From JBBWZH01 sp035544115 (GTDB lineage Bacteria; Actinomycetota; Actinomycetes; Mycobacteriales; CADCTP01), in the NCBI GenBank assembly GCA_963714145.1, contig OY970235.1:7564001-7628000 (forward strand): 64,000 bases of DNA, in the 5' to 3' direction. Each line of letters opens with the position of its first letter. Positions within the stretch are counted from its first letter, which is position 1. Position numbers and translations under genes: made by a program. The notes under the pieces were generated by a model. That model ran no database searches, was not told where the DNA came from, and was given only the letters and a program-made list of their open reading frames with translations. This document shows positions 14,891 through 24,043 of the stretch, one piece after another.

Positions 14891-17590
14891 TCACACCTCC
14901 GCCCGGCCAGGCACCACAACCTCGCTCCGCTCCGCCTCCGGGCCAGGCTCCGCCTCCGGGCCCGGCTCCGGCTCCGGACGGGCAGCCAGGACCGCGGCCT
15001 CGGTACGGGTGCGGGCGCCCAGCCGGGACATGCCGGACTTCACGTACGTCTCGGTGGTGTGCCGGGTGATGCCGAGCAGTTCGGCGATCCGCCGGGTGGA
15101 CAGCCCGCGGCCGACCAGCGCGAGCACCTCCCGCTCCCGCGGGGACAGCCCGCCGCCCGGCTGCGGGCTGGACCGGCGGACGATGCCGTGCGGCCGCAGC
15201 GCCCGGCGGGCCCGGCCGAGCAGCACGGCCAGCCCGGCCGACTCGGCCAACCGCTCGGCCTCCAGCAGCGCCGCCACGTCGCCGACCATGCCGGCGGCAA
15301 GCAGGCAGCGCACCTGCTCGCGCACCATCGCCGCCGCCCATCCGTCCGCCGCCTGCCGGAACGCGGTCGCGTCGCCGGCCGCCCAGGCCGCCAGCGTCGC
15401 CTGCACCGGCGCCCGGTCGGACCGCAGCGGTTCGACCACGCCCGGCTGCCCCTCGTCCGCCGCGCACCAGGCCAGGGTGAGGGTGGCCAGCTCGGCGGGC
15501 AGGTCGGCGGCGTCCCCGGTGAGCGGGCCGGCCAGGCCGCGGGCCCGGTCCCGGCCGCCGTCCAGCCAGGCCGTCTCCGCCTGCACCCAGCGCAGCGTGC
15601 GGCTGGCCGGCCCGGGCTGCAGCGCCGACCAGGCGGCCGGGATCGCGCCCGCGTCCGCCTGCGCGAGGCCGAGGGTGGCGACCAGCCAGACCCGGGCGTC
15701 GGCCGGCGCGGCCCGGTCGGACAGCCCGGTGGCCGCCCGGATCAGCTCGTCGGTGACGCCGTGCAGGTGCAGGTCGGTCCACAGCGCCGCGGCCCGGAAC
15801 CCGACCTCGGCGCTGTACGCCTGCTCGGCCGCGCACCGGTCGGCCAGCTCACCGGCCAGTTCCCGGGCCGCCCTGGTCCGGCAGCTGTCGGCCAGGCCGG
15901 CGACCAGCGCGGCACCGGCGGCACACTCGCCGGCCAGGTCGCCGGCCGCCCGCGCGGTGGCCAGCGCGGACCGCAGTGCGGTCGTCCAGCCGGGCCGGCC
16001 GGCCGCCCGCAGCGCCTCGGCGTGCGCGGCCGCCAGCCCGGCCGGCGCGTCGGGGCCGAGGTCGGCCAGCGCGTAGTCCGCGAACGCGCAGGCCACCTCC
16101 GGGTCGTCGGCGAGCGCCGCGCGCACCAGCGTTTCGGCATGCGCGCCGCGCAGCGCGACCGGCAGGCCCGGCAGTTCCGCCGCGCTGCCCTGCAGCAGTT
16201 CCATCGCGCCGGGGGCGCCGGTCGCCAGCAACGCCCGCGCCGACAACACCGCCCGCCGCACCCGCCACCCGCCCGGACCAGTGCCCGGGTCGAGCGGCGA
16301 CCAGTCCGGGTCGGCCGGCGGCTCGGCCGGGAGGTCGGTCAGGATCCGGGCGGCCTCCGCGGCCCAACCGACGGCCAGCGCGGCCTCGGCCGCCGCCAGC
16401 GGCAGCTCCGGACCGGTCTCGGCACCGGCCGAGCGCAGCGCGAGCAGCAGGTGCTCGGCGCGGGCACCGGCGGTGCCGGCGGTGGATGCCGCCGCGAGCG
16501 CCCGGGCCACCGCCCCGGCCGGGTCGCCGGCGGCGAGCAGATGCCGGGCCGCCTCGCCCGGGTCGGGGAGCAGCGCGCCCAGCCGGGCGTGCATCGCCTG
16601 CCGGGCGTCGACCGGCAGCACGCCGGCGGCCACCTCGGCCACGTACGGCTCCCGCGCCCGCACCTCCGCCCCCGCCGCCGCCCCGTCCCCGGTAGGCCTG
16701 TCGTCGGTTGGCCCGTCCCCCGTAGGCCCGTCCCTGGTAGGCCTGTCGTCGGTAGGTCCGTCCCTGGTAGGCCCGTCCCCCGTAGGCCTGTCGCCGGCGG
16801 GCCGATCGTCAGTAGGCCTGTTGTCAGTGGGCCGGTCGTCAGTGGGCGTGGCGGCGAGCAGCAGGCCGCTGGCCAGTAGGCCGTCCACGCCGGGCCCGAG
16901 CAGGGCTGCCGGGGCCGGCCGGCCGAGCAGGCCGAGGGCGGCCAGCGCGGTCCGCTGGTCCTGCGGCAGTTCGGCGATCATGCTGGCCACCCCGTACGCG
17001 ACCGGGTCGCCGGGCGGCAACGTGAGCCCGGGGCGGGCGGCGAGGGTCAGCGCGGCCAGCGGGTTTCCGCCGGCCCGGGTGACCACCGCGTCCGCGTCGG
17101 CCGCGGCCAGCCCCGGCGCCACGGACCGCACCAGTTCGGCGGCGGCCGGCGCCGGCAGGGCCGGCAGATCGAGCCACCAGCCGGCCACGGCACGCACCGA
17201 CGCCGCCCCGGCCCAGGGCGTCCGGATCGTGGCGACAACCCGGCAGTACGGCGCCAATGCGAGCACCACAGCCTGGGTGTACCCGTCCGCCCAGTGCAGG
17301 TCGTCGATCAGCAGTATCCGGTCGCGCAGCCGGGCCCGGACCGCCTCGACCGCGAGCGACACGTCGTCCAGCGGGACCGGGGCCCGCACCGCGCGGGTGA
17401 GTGGCAGCCCGGGCCGGTGCCGCAAGGTCGCCAACCCGCCGGTCCGGGCGACAGCGAGCCCGGCCAGTTCGATGGCCTGGACGGCGAGCGCGGACTTGCC
17501 GATTCCGGGCGGCCCGGCGAGCACGGCCAGGCCCGGGGCGGTGAGCATCCGGGCCAGGGCGGCCGCTTCGACGTCCCGCCCCACCAGCAC
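14891..17590 (-). CDS. Large ATP-binding LuxR-family regulator (LAL/STAND type)
   Basis: 899-residue predicted signal-transducing ATPase. Near the N terminus are VLVGRD, Walker A LAGPPGIGKSALAV and Walker B RILLIDDLHWADG. A long alanine/leucine-rich helical region, probably TPR-like, follows, and the C terminus is a LuxR HTH (LSPREREVLALVGRGLSTRR...). Family members activate transcription after ligand binding. A low-complexity insert of eleven pentapeptides (PTDDR/PTGDG type) interrupts the protein at about residues 249-303. The GTG at 17588-17590 is chosen because TATACT lies six bases upstream, so the transcript is probably leaderless, and it gives the usual start before VGRD. It is divergent from the dynamin operon, which it may control (inference). 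Confidence 0.85.
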   Translation of the reverse strand: MLVGRDVEAAALARMLTAPGLAVLAGPPGIGKSALAVQAIELAGLAVARTGGLATLRHRPGLPLTRAVRAPVPLDDVSLAVEAVRARLRDRILLIDDLHWADGYTQAVVLALAPYCRVVATIRTPWAGAASVRAVAGWWLDLPALPAPAAAELVRSVAPGLAAADADAVVTRAGGNPLAALTLAARPGLTLPPGDPVAYGVASMIAELPQDQRTALAALGLLGRPAPAALLGPGVDGLLASGLLLAATPTDDRPTDNRPTDDRPAGDRPTGDGPTRDGPTDDRPTRDGPTGDGPTDDRPTGDGAAAGAEVRAREPYVAEVAAGVLPVDARQAMHARLGALLPDPGEAARHLLAAGDPAGAVARALAAASTAGTAGARAEHLLLALRSAGAETGPELPLAAAEAALAVGWAAEAARILTDLPAEPPADPDWSPLDPGTGPGGWRVRRAVLSARALLATGAPGAMELLQGSAAELPGLPVALRGAHAETLVRAALADDPEVACAFADYALADLGPDAPAGLAAAHAEALRAAGRPGWTTALRSALATARAAGDLAGECAAGAALVAGLADSCRTRAARELAGELADRCAAEQAYSAEVGFRAAALWTDLHLHGVTDELIRAATGLSDRAAPADARVWLVATLGLAQADAGAIPAAWSALQPGPASRTLRWVQAETAWLDGGRDRARGLAGPLTGDAADLPAELATLTLAWCAADEGQPGVVEPLRSDRAPVQATLAAWAAGDATAFRQAADGWAAAMVREQVRCLLAAGMVGDVAALLEAERLAESAGLAVLLGRARRALRPHGIVRRSSPQPGGGLSPREREVLALVGRGLSTRRIAELLGITRHTTETYVKSGMSRLGARTRTEAAVLAARPEPEPGPEAEPGPEAERSEVVVPGRAEV
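16682..16846 (-). repeat. 15-bp minisatellite inside the LuxR-ATPase gene
   Basis: Eleven in-frame 15-bp units encode a chain of Pro-Thr-(Asp/Gly/Arg)-Asp-(Arg/Gly) pentapeptides. On the plus strand units read as variants of GTAGGCCTGTCGTCG and GTAGGCCCGTCCCTG. The array is hydrophilic and charged and should form a flexible loop; unit number may vary between strains. Confidence 0.85.
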
Positions 17591-17596
17591 TTGCCG

Positions 17597-17602
17597 AGTA
17601 TA
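17597..17602 (-). promoter_or_regulatory. -10 element of a leaderless promoter for the LuxR-ATPase
   Basis: TATACT on the minus strand (complement of 17597-17602) followed by six bases and then the GTG start at 17590. This spacing places the transcript start on the start codon itself, a common leaderless arrangement in actinobacteria. No good -35 is visible. Confidence 0.5.
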
Positions 17603-17756
17603 GGAATGCCCCGCCCGGACGCACCTTCGTACGGTCGGGCCGGCGGCGGTTGGCACGATCTGGGGAGGGGCCCGTCCCGGGCCGCGGCGTAGCGTTCCGA
17701 CAGCGGCCGGACTGTCGGCACGACCGGGCGGCGGCGGGTGAGGGGAGGCGACGCGG

Positions 17757-19301
17757 ATGGGCGGCGCGCTCTCCCGGGCGGTCGCCGAGGCGTGCGCCAC
17801 GCTCCGCCCGATGCTGGCGGCCGACACCGGCGCTCGGGTCGGTGACGTGCTCACCCGGCTGGACGGCCCGCTGCAGTTGGCCGTCGCGGGGCGGATCAAG
17901 TCCGGCAAGTCCACCGTGGTGAACACGCTGATCGGGCGCCGGGTCGCGCCGACGGACGTGCGCGAGTGCACCCGGCTGGTGACCCGGTTCCAGTACGGCA
18001 CGGTCGACCGGGTCGAGGTGGTCGGCGTCGACGGCAGCCGCCGGACGCTGCCGTACGACCCGGACGGGCTGATCCCGCCGGATCTCGGCGCCGAGCCGGA
18101 CCAGATCGCCTACCTGGACGCCTTTCTGACCAGCGCCAGCCTGAGCGGGCTGACCGTGATCGACACCCCCGGCCTCGGCTCGCTGGACGCGGCGAGCGCG
18201 CGCCGCACCGAGGTGTTGCTGGGCGCGGCCGGCGGCGCACCGGTCCCGGTCGCCGAGGTGCAGAACAGGCCGGGCGGCAAGGGCCTGGACGCCGGGTCGC
18301 AGGCGGCGATCGCGCAGGCCGAGGCGGTGCTGTACGTGTTCACCCAGGCCGCCCGGGCCGACGACGCGGACGCCCTGGCGATCTTCAGGGCCTACTCGAC
18401 GCCGCAGGCCAGCAGCCCGATCAACGCGATCGGGGTGCTGAACAAGGCCGACCAGGTGGTGCCCGGGCCGGCGGACGCGGACGAGTGGTCCGCGGCGACG
18501 GCGCTGGCCGGCGGCCAGGCGGTGGCCCTGCGGCACCACCTCTGGGACGTCCTGCCACTGGTCGGCATCGTCGCCGAGGCCACCGAGACCGGCCACTTCA
18601 CCCAGGCCGACGCCGAGGCGCTGCGCGCGCTGGCCGGCCTCGACCCGGCCCGGCGGGAGTTGCTGTTCTACTCCACCGACCTGTTCGTCCGGCCGGAGCT
18701 GCCGGTGTCGGTGGCCGCCCGGGCCCGGCTGCTGGAGCGGCTCGATCTGTACGGCGCGCGCCGCGCGGTCGAGTTGCTGGCGGCGGAGCCCGGCCTGACC
18801 GCGGGCGAACTGCGCCGCCGGCTGTCCGGGCTGTCCGGCTTCCCCACCCTGCACGGCCTGGTCGACTCGACGCTGCGCCGGCGGGCGGACGGGATCAAGG
18901 CGAGCGTCGCGCTGGCCGCGTTGGAGGCGGTCGCGCTGCACGCGAACCTCGCCGACCGGATGCGGATCCGCGCCGAGATCGAAGAGCTGACCGCCCGGCC
19001 GGAGGCGCACCTGCTGCCGTTGCTGCAGGCGGCCGCCCAGGTCACCGCGGGCCGGGTGGCGTTGCCGGACGAGCTGGCCGCGGAGCTGTCCAGGCTGGTC
19101 GGCAGCGATGACCCGGCCGAGCAGCTGGGTCAGCCCGGCGCCCCGGTGGACACCCTGCGCACCGTCGCGCTGGAGACCGCGGCGCGCTGGCGTTCGTTCG
19201 CCACGTTCGGCTCGACCCCGGCGCAGAGCCGGATCGCGCACGTTGTCCATCGCGGGTTCTTTCTGATTTGGCAGCAATTGCAGGACGGAGGTGCGCCGTG
19301 A
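17757..19301 (+). CDS. Dynamin-like GTPase 1 (IniC-like in size)
   Basis: 514-residue predicted dynamin-family GTPase. G1 is VAGRIKSGKSTVVNTL (about 44-59), G3 VIDTPGLGSLD (about 133-143) and G4 LNKADQV near 228; helical bundle segments follow to the C terminus. Such proteins remodel or stabilise membranes. Its length resembles mycobacterial IniC (about 490 residues), and the larger partner two genes downstream resembles IniA; this is a size and context comparison, not an alignment. ATG at 17757 with GGGAGG at 17741-17746. First gene of a four-gene operon in which every junction overlaps by four bases. Confidence 0.85.
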   Translation: MGGALSRAVAEACATLRPMLAADTGARVGDVLTRLDGPLQLAVAGRIKSGKSTVVNTLIGRRVAPTDVRECTRLVTRFQYGTVDRVEVVGVDGSRRTLPYDPDGLIPPDLGAEPDQIAYLDAFLTSASLSGLTVIDTPGLGSLDAASARRTEVLLGAAGGAPVPVAEVQNRPGGKGLDAGSQAAIAQAEAVLYVFTQAARADDADALAIFRAYSTPQASSPINAIGVLNKADQVVPGPADADEWSAATALAGGQAVALRHHLWDVLPLVGIVAEATETGHFTQADAEALRALAGLDPARRELLFYSTDLFVRPELPVSVAARARLLERLDLYGARRAVELLAAEPGLTAGELRRRLSGLSGFPTLHGLVDSTLRRRADGIKASVALAALEAVALHANLADRMRIRAEIEELTARPEAHLLPLLQAAAQVTAGRVALPDELAAELSRLVGSDDPAEQLGQPGAPVDTLRTVALETAARWRSFATFGSTPAQSRIAHVVHRGFFLIWQQLQDGGAP

Positions 19302-19825
19302 TCTTCCGTCGGAAGCGGGACGGCGAGGAGGGCGACTACCCGGACTACCCCGGTTACCCGGCCGAGCCGCCAGGTTACGAGCCGGCGGCGTATGACGGTC
19401 GGGGGTACGACGGCTACCGGCCGCCGGCCGAGGGCGGGTACGAGCCGGCCGAGGGCGGGTACGAGAGCGACCCGGACGGCGCCTACGTGCTCTATGCCGA
19501 CGTGGCGCCGCACCTGGCCGAGTTGGAGAACCTGCGGGACGAGCGCCGGGCCCTGATCGAGCTGTGCCTGTACGCCCGGGACCGGGCCAACAGCAGCGCC
19601 GCCGCCGATCGGATCGACGCCGGGCTGGCCGGGTTGGGCATCACCTCGCTGCGTCCGGACGGGCAGCAGTTCGACCCCGGCCAGCACGAGGCGGCGGCCA
19701 GCGTGCCCACCGACGACCCGGCCCGGCACGGCACGGTGGCCGAAACCGAGGTGCCCGGCTACGCCGACCGCGGCATGGTCGTCCGGCCGCCGGTGGTCAG
19801 CGTGTACCGCCGGGAGGGCGCGTGA
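19298..19825 (+). CDS. GrpE-like protein
   Basis: 175 residues. The N-terminal 60 are Tyr/Pro/Gly/Glu-rich repeats (PDYPGYP, EGGYEPAEGGYE). The middle is helical (APHLAELENLRDERRALIEL). The C-terminal part closely follows the GrpE beta-domain pattern: GLAGLGITSL, FDPGQHEAAASV, then GTVAETEVPGYADRG and VVRPPVVSVYRR, compared with the GrpE signature FDP..HEA...GTV...GY......RPA.V.V. GrpE is the nucleotide exchange factor of Hsp70, and two Hsp70-like ATPases lie 5-10 kb upstream, so a dedicated exchange factor is likely. The long N-terminal coiled coil of true GrpE is short here. GTG at 19298 overlaps the previous stop (GTGA) and has GGAGG six bases upstream. Confidence 0.72.
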   Translation: MIFRRKRDGEEGDYPDYPGYPAEPPGYEPAAYDGRGYDGYRPPAEGGYEPAEGGYESDPDGAYVLYADVAPHLAELENLRDERRALIELCLYARDRANSSAAADRIDAGLAGLGITSLRPDGQQFDPGQHEAAASVPTDDPARHGTVAETEVPGYADRGMVVRPPVVSVYRREGA

Positions 19826-21822
19826 CGGCGGGCCGCTCGCACCTGTCCGAGCAGGCCGCCGCGGCGGTGCGGGACGCGCTGGCACTGCTCGCCGAAGGCC
19901 TGCCGGACGGTGCGGCGGAGGTCTCCCGGGTGCAGGCCGAGCGGCCCGGAAAGCCGACCGTGGTGGTGGTTGGCGAGACCAAGCGGGGCAAGAGCTCGCT
20001 CGTCAACGCGTTGCTGAACACCCCCGGACTGTCGCCTGTGGACGCTGCGGTGGCGACCAGCAGCTACCTGGTCTTCCAGCACGCCGGGCAGGACGGCGCC
20101 CGCGCGCTGCTGCCCGGTTCGGACCACCCGGTGCCGATCTCGTTGGACCGGCTGGCCGACTGGGCCACCGTGACCGGGCAGCTGCCGGAGGGCACCCCGC
20201 CGCCGCGGGTGATCGAGGTCGACTCGACCTCACCGCTGCTGGCCAGTCTGACCATTGTGGACACTCCCGGGGTCGGCGGGCTGGACTCGGCGCACGGCGA
20301 GATCGCGCTGGCCGCGGTGCGGCAGTCGACCGCGCTGCTGTTCGTGGTAGACGCGTCCGCCCCGTTCACCCGGCCGGAGCTGGATTTCCTGACCACCGCG
20401 AGTGAATCGGTCGACCTGGTGCTGTTCGCGGTGACCAAGACCGACGCGTACCGCGGCTGGCGGCAGATCGTCGAGGACGACCGGACCCTGCTGCGGCAGC
20501 ACGCGCCGCGGTTCGCCGACGCGGAGATCCTGCCGGTGTCCAGCCGGCTGTTCGAGACCGCCGGCCGGATGGGGCCGGGCGAGACGGCGGCGCTGCTGCG
20601 CACCGAGTCGGGGGTGATCGGGTTGCAGCTGGCATTGCAGACCCGGGTGGCCGCGAAGTCCGCCGCGCTGCACGACGCGAACGCGCTGCGCGCCGCGCAC
20701 ACCCAGCTCGCCGCCCTCGGCGCCCGGCTGGCCGCGGACCAGGCGGCCGTCGACCCGGAGCCGGGCAGGGCCGAGCAGCTGCGGGCCGACCGGGAACGGC
20801 TGGTGCAGTCCCGCCGGCACGACGGTCGGGCCTGGCAGCTGGGGCTGCGCGCGGAGATCGGCCGGGCCCGGATCGACTCCATGCACGAGGTGCAGCGCGA
20901 GGTCCGCGAGCAGTTGCAGATGTGGCGGGCCTGGATCGACGCGGCCGACGCGAACGGGCTGCGGCAACTGCCGGCCGAGCTGGACGCGGTCGTGCACGCG
21001 CTCGGCCTGCGCGCGATGGAGCGGCTGGTCGAGCGGCTGCAGCGGGTCGCGGACAGCACGTTGCGGGACATGTTCGGCCCGGACGAGATGGCCGACGTGT
21101 ACGCCGGGCTGATCCGCGCGCACCAGCTGCCCGAGGTCGGCGCCGCCGGCGGTCCGGACCGCCGCGGGGCCAGCGTGGAGGACCGGCTGATGCTGGTCTC
21201 CGGCGCCACCGCCGGGTTCGCCGCCGGCCGGCTGGTGGCGTTCCTGCCGGCGTTGCTGGGCGTCGCGGTGCCGGGCATCGGCTGGGTGCTGGCGCCGGTC
21301 TCGCTCGGCCTGGGCGCGGTGGTGTCCGGCTGGATGGTGCGCTCCCGCCGGCTGATGGCCGACCGGGCCCACCACAAGACCTGGGTGGCCGAGACGCTGA
21401 CCGAGGTGCGGGCAGCGCTGGAGTCCGAGGTGGCCGGCCGGTTCGTGGACGCCGAGCAGGCGCTCACGCTGGCGCTGGATGGTGCCATCGCCCGCCGGGT
21501 CGAGCAGTTGGACCGCGAGATCAAGCAGGTGGACGAGGCGCTCAAGATGGACACCGCCGAGCGGGACCGGCTGCGCCGCGAGCTGCGCGCCGAGGCCGAC
21601 CAGGTGACCGCCGCACTGTCGCGTGTGGATGCCCTACTGCCGTTGCTGCGGTCGGCCAAGGTGGTCCGGCGGGCGCCGGCACCGCCCGCCGTCCCCGCCG
21701 TTCCCGTCGTCCCCGCCGGGCCGGCCGGGCCGCCAGCTGTCGCGGCCGGGCCGCCCGCCGTCCCGGCCGGGCCGGGTGCGCCGACGGTGCCGGCCGCGGC
21801 CGCGGGCGGTGAGTCGGGATGA
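19822..21822 (+). CDS. Dynamin-like GTPase 2 (IniA-like in size)
   Basis: 666-residue dynamin-family GTPase. G1 VVVVGETKRGKSSLVNALL (about 47-65), G3 TIVDTPGVGGLD near 147-158, G4 AVTKTDAY near 205. A hydrophobic hairpin at about 465-510 (GATAGFAAGRLVAFLPALLG, then VPGIGWVLAPVSLGLGAVV) should insert into the membrane, and a second helical segment follows. The last 45 residues are a Pro/Ala/Val-rich tail. GTG at 19822 overlaps the upstream stop by four bases. Two dynamin-like proteins in one operon often form a heteromeric membrane-fusing or membrane-stabilising unit, as known for DynA/DynB in Streptomyces and IniA/IniC in mycobacteria. Confidence 0.87.
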   Translation: MTAGRSHLSEQAAAAVRDALALLAEGLPDGAAEVSRVQAERPGKPTVVVVGETKRGKSSLVNALLNTPGLSPVDAAVATSSYLVFQHAGQDGARALLPGSDHPVPISLDRLADWATVTGQLPEGTPPPRVIEVDSTSPLLASLTIVDTPGVGGLDSAHGEIALAAVRQSTALLFVVDASAPFTRPELDFLTTASESVDLVLFAVTKTDAYRGWRQIVEDDRTLLRQHAPRFADAEILPVSSRLFETAGRMGPGETAALLRTESGVIGLQLALQTRVAAKSAALHDANALRAAHTQLAALGARLAADQAAVDPEPGRAEQLRADRERLVQSRRHDGRAWQLGLRAEIGRARIDSMHEVQREVREQLQMWRAWIDAADANGLRQLPAELDAVVHALGLRAMERLVERLQRVADSTLRDMFGPDEMADVYAGLIRAHQLPEVGAAGGPDRRGASVEDRLMLVSGATAGFAAGRLVAFLPALLGVAVPGIGWVLAPVSLGLGAVVSGWMVRSRRLMADRAHHKTWVAETLTEVRAALESEVAGRFVDAEQALTLALDGAIARRVEQLDREIKQVDEALKMDTAERDRLRRELRAEADQVTAALSRVDALLPLLRSAKVVRRAPAPPAVPAVPVVPAGPAGPPAVAAGPPAVPAGPGAPTVPAAAAGGESG

Positions 21823-22463
21823 CCGAGGGGCACGGGGGCTGGTCCGGTCCGGAGTGGACAGAGCCGGCCGGCGAGCCAGCCGGCCTGGCCGGTTCCGAGT
21901 TCACCGATCCCGGGCACGAGCACGGCCTGTTCTACGACGATCTCTCCGATCCGGATGGTCCGCCAGGCCACCCGGGTCACCCGGACGCCGCGGCCGAGCC
22001 CGCAGCCGCCGAGCCCGGGCTCGGCGAACACGGGCCGGCCGCCGGGCACGGGCCGGCCGCCGAGTCCGGTTCCGGGGCCGAACCGGCTGAGTCGTACGCC
22101 GATACCGGACCCGATTCACCGCCGGAACATCCGGCCGGACCGGCGGAATGGGCCGGCGCTGAGCTGTCCGAGTCCGTTGTGGACGATTCGGGGCCGGGGT
22201 CACCCGGGGCCGAACTGCCGTTCCCGCCGGCGCTGGAGCTGGACCTGACCCCGGTCGACGGGCAGCCCTGGGTGGATCCGGAGCTGCTCGGCGGCGACCA
22301 CCCGCTGGAGCCGGTCGGTCCGGAGCCGGTCGACCCGCCGGCCGCGCTGCTCGCCGATCTGCACGCGGCCGACGGCGGCGGCGACGAGCCGGCTTCGGCC
22401 GAGGCGCTCGCCGGGTCCGACGACCCGGCGATCCGCGCGCTGGCGGCCTACTGGAGCCGCTGA
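21819..22463 (+). CDS. Acidic low-complexity protein, unknown function
   Basis: 214 residues, rich in Glu, Asp, Pro, Gly and Ala and almost without Lys or Arg. No domain is recognised, no signal peptide and no membrane helix. The end (ASAEALAGSDDPAIRALAAYWSR) looks ordered and is the most likely functional part. ATG at 21819 overlaps the stop of dynamin 2 by four bases, so it is the last gene of the operon and probably made in fixed ratio with the GTPases. It could act as an adaptor or regulator of them; that is inference from position only. Confidence 0.65.
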   Translation: MTEGHGGWSGPEWTEPAGEPAGLAGSEFTDPGHEHGLFYDDLSDPDGPPGHPGHPDAAAEPAAAEPGLGEHGPAAGHGPAAESGSGAEPAESYADTGPDSPPEHPAGPAEWAGAELSESVVDDSGPGSPGAELPFPPALELDLTPVDGQPWVDPELLGGDHPLEPVGPEPVDPPAALLADLHAADGGGDEPASAEALAGSDDPAIRALAAYWSR

Positions 22464-22537
22464 AACGAACCAGCCCCGCTCAAGGGCTTCGGGTTAGGGT
22501 CGTACGGACAAATTCAGCCCTCGTCGAGGAGGGGCCT

Positions 22538-24043
22538 GTGCCCGAGATGGATCCGGCGTTCCTGGCGCTGCCGATGCGCCGACTCGCCGACGCGGCGCTC
22601 GGCCGGGCGCGCGAGTTGGGCGTCGAGCATGCCGATTTCCGGTTCGAGCGGATCCGAACGCAGGAGCTGGCCCTTCGGGACGCCCGGCTGGAGACGAGCC
22701 GAGACGGTGAGCACCTGGGCTTCGCGGTACGGGTGGTGCGCGACGGTACCTGGGGCTTCGCCGCCGGGGTGGACCTGACGCCGGACGCGGCGGCCCGGAT
22801 GGCCGAGCAGGCCGTCGAGGTGGCCAAGGTCGCCGCCGCGAGCAATTCGGAGCGGATCGAGCTGGCCGACGAGCCGGTATACCCGGACGTGGTCTGGATA
22901 TCGGCATACGACGTCGACCCGTTCAGCATCCCGGACGTGGACCGGATCGCGTTGCTGACCGAGTGGTCCGAGCGGCTGCTCGCCTCGGACGGCGTCGACC
23001 ACGTGAACGCCGGCTTGGAGCAGGTGCTGGAGAACAAGTTCTACGCCGACCTGACCGGCACGATGACGACCCAGCAGCGGGTCCGGATGGAGCCGCGGCT
23101 GACCGCCGCCGCGGTCGACCGGGCGCACGGCTCGTTCGAGACGATGCGGACGCTCGCCCCGCCGGCTGGCCGCGGCTGGGAGTACCTGACCGGCACCGGC
23201 TGGGACTGGTCGGCCGAGCTGGCCGAGCTGCCGGAGCTGCTGATCCAGAAGACCAAGGCGCCGTCGGTGGAGCCCGGCCGGTACGACGTGATCGTCGACC
23301 CGTCCAACCTCTGGCTGACCATCCACGAGTCGATCGGGCACGCCACCGAGCTGGACCGCGCGCTCGGCTACGAGGCCGCCTACGCCGGCACCTCGTTCGC
23401 CACCTTCGACAAGCTCGGTTCGCTGGCGTACGGCTCGGGCGTGATGAACGTGACCGGCGACCGGACCGTCGAGCACGGGCTGGCCACGGTCGGCTACGAC
23501 GACGACGGGGTGGCCACCCAGCGCTGGGACATCATCAAGGACGGCACGCTGGTGGGTTACCAGCTGGACCGGCGAATGGCCCGGCTCAAGAACCTGGGCC
23601 GGTCCAACGGGTGCGCGTTCGCCGACTCCCCCGGGCACATCCCGGTGCAGCGGATGGCGAACGTCTCGCTGCAGCCGGCCCCGAACGGCCCCTCGCTGGA
23701 CGAGCTGATCGCCGGCGTCGACCGCGGTATCTACATCGTCGGCGACAAGAGCTGGTCGATCGACATGCAGCGGTACAACTTCCAGTTCACCGGGCAGCGG
23801 TTCTTCAAGATCGAGAACGGTCGGCTGGCCGGCCAGCTGCGGGACGTCGCGTACCAGGCCACCACCACCGACTTCTGGGGTTCGATGGAGGCGGTCGGTG
23901 GGCCGCAGACCTGGGTGCTCGGCGGCGCGTTCAACTGCGGCAAGGCGCAGCCGGGGCAGGTCGCCGCGGTCAGCCACGGCTGCCCCGCCGCGCTGTTCCG
24001 GGGCGTCAACATCCTCAACACGGTGCGGGAGGCAGGACGATGA
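22538..24043 (+). CDS. TldD-like zinc metalloprotease subunit
   Basis: 501-residue TldD/PmbA family protein, the catalytic (TldD) member of a heterodimeric protease that cleaves unfolded peptides and in some species matures peptide natural products. The zinc site is clear: HESIGHATELDRALG (HExxxH) at about 262-276, and a cysteine-containing C-terminal segment (LGGAFNCGKAQPGQ, SHGCPAALF). GTG at 22538 lies eight bases after GAGGAGGGG; ATG at 22547 is an alternative. It overlaps the partner by four bases (ATGA). No peptide precursor is evident next to the pair, so a housekeeping role is likely. Confidence 0.9.
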   Translation: MPEMDPAFLALPMRRLADAALGRARELGVEHADFRFERIRTQELALRDARLETSRDGEHLGFAVRVVRDGTWGFAAGVDLTPDAAARMAEQAVEVAKVAAASNSERIELADEPVYPDVVWISAYDVDPFSIPDVDRIALLTEWSERLLASDGVDHVNAGLEQVLENKFYADLTGTMTTQQRVRMEPRLTAAAVDRAHGSFETMRTLAPPAGRGWEYLTGTGWDWSAELAELPELLIQKTKAPSVEPGRYDVIVDPSNLWLTIHESIGHATELDRALGYEAAYAGTSFATFDKLGSLAYGSGVMNVTGDRTVEHGLATVGYDDDGVATQRWDIIKDGTLVGYQLDRRMARLKNLGRSNGCAFADSPGHIPVQRMANVSLQPAPNGPSLDELIAGVDRGIYIVGDKSWSIDMQRYNFQFTGQRFFKIENGRLAGQLRDVAYQATTTDFWGSMEAVGGPQTWVLGGAFNCGKAQPGQVAAVSHGCPAALFRGVNILNTVREAGR

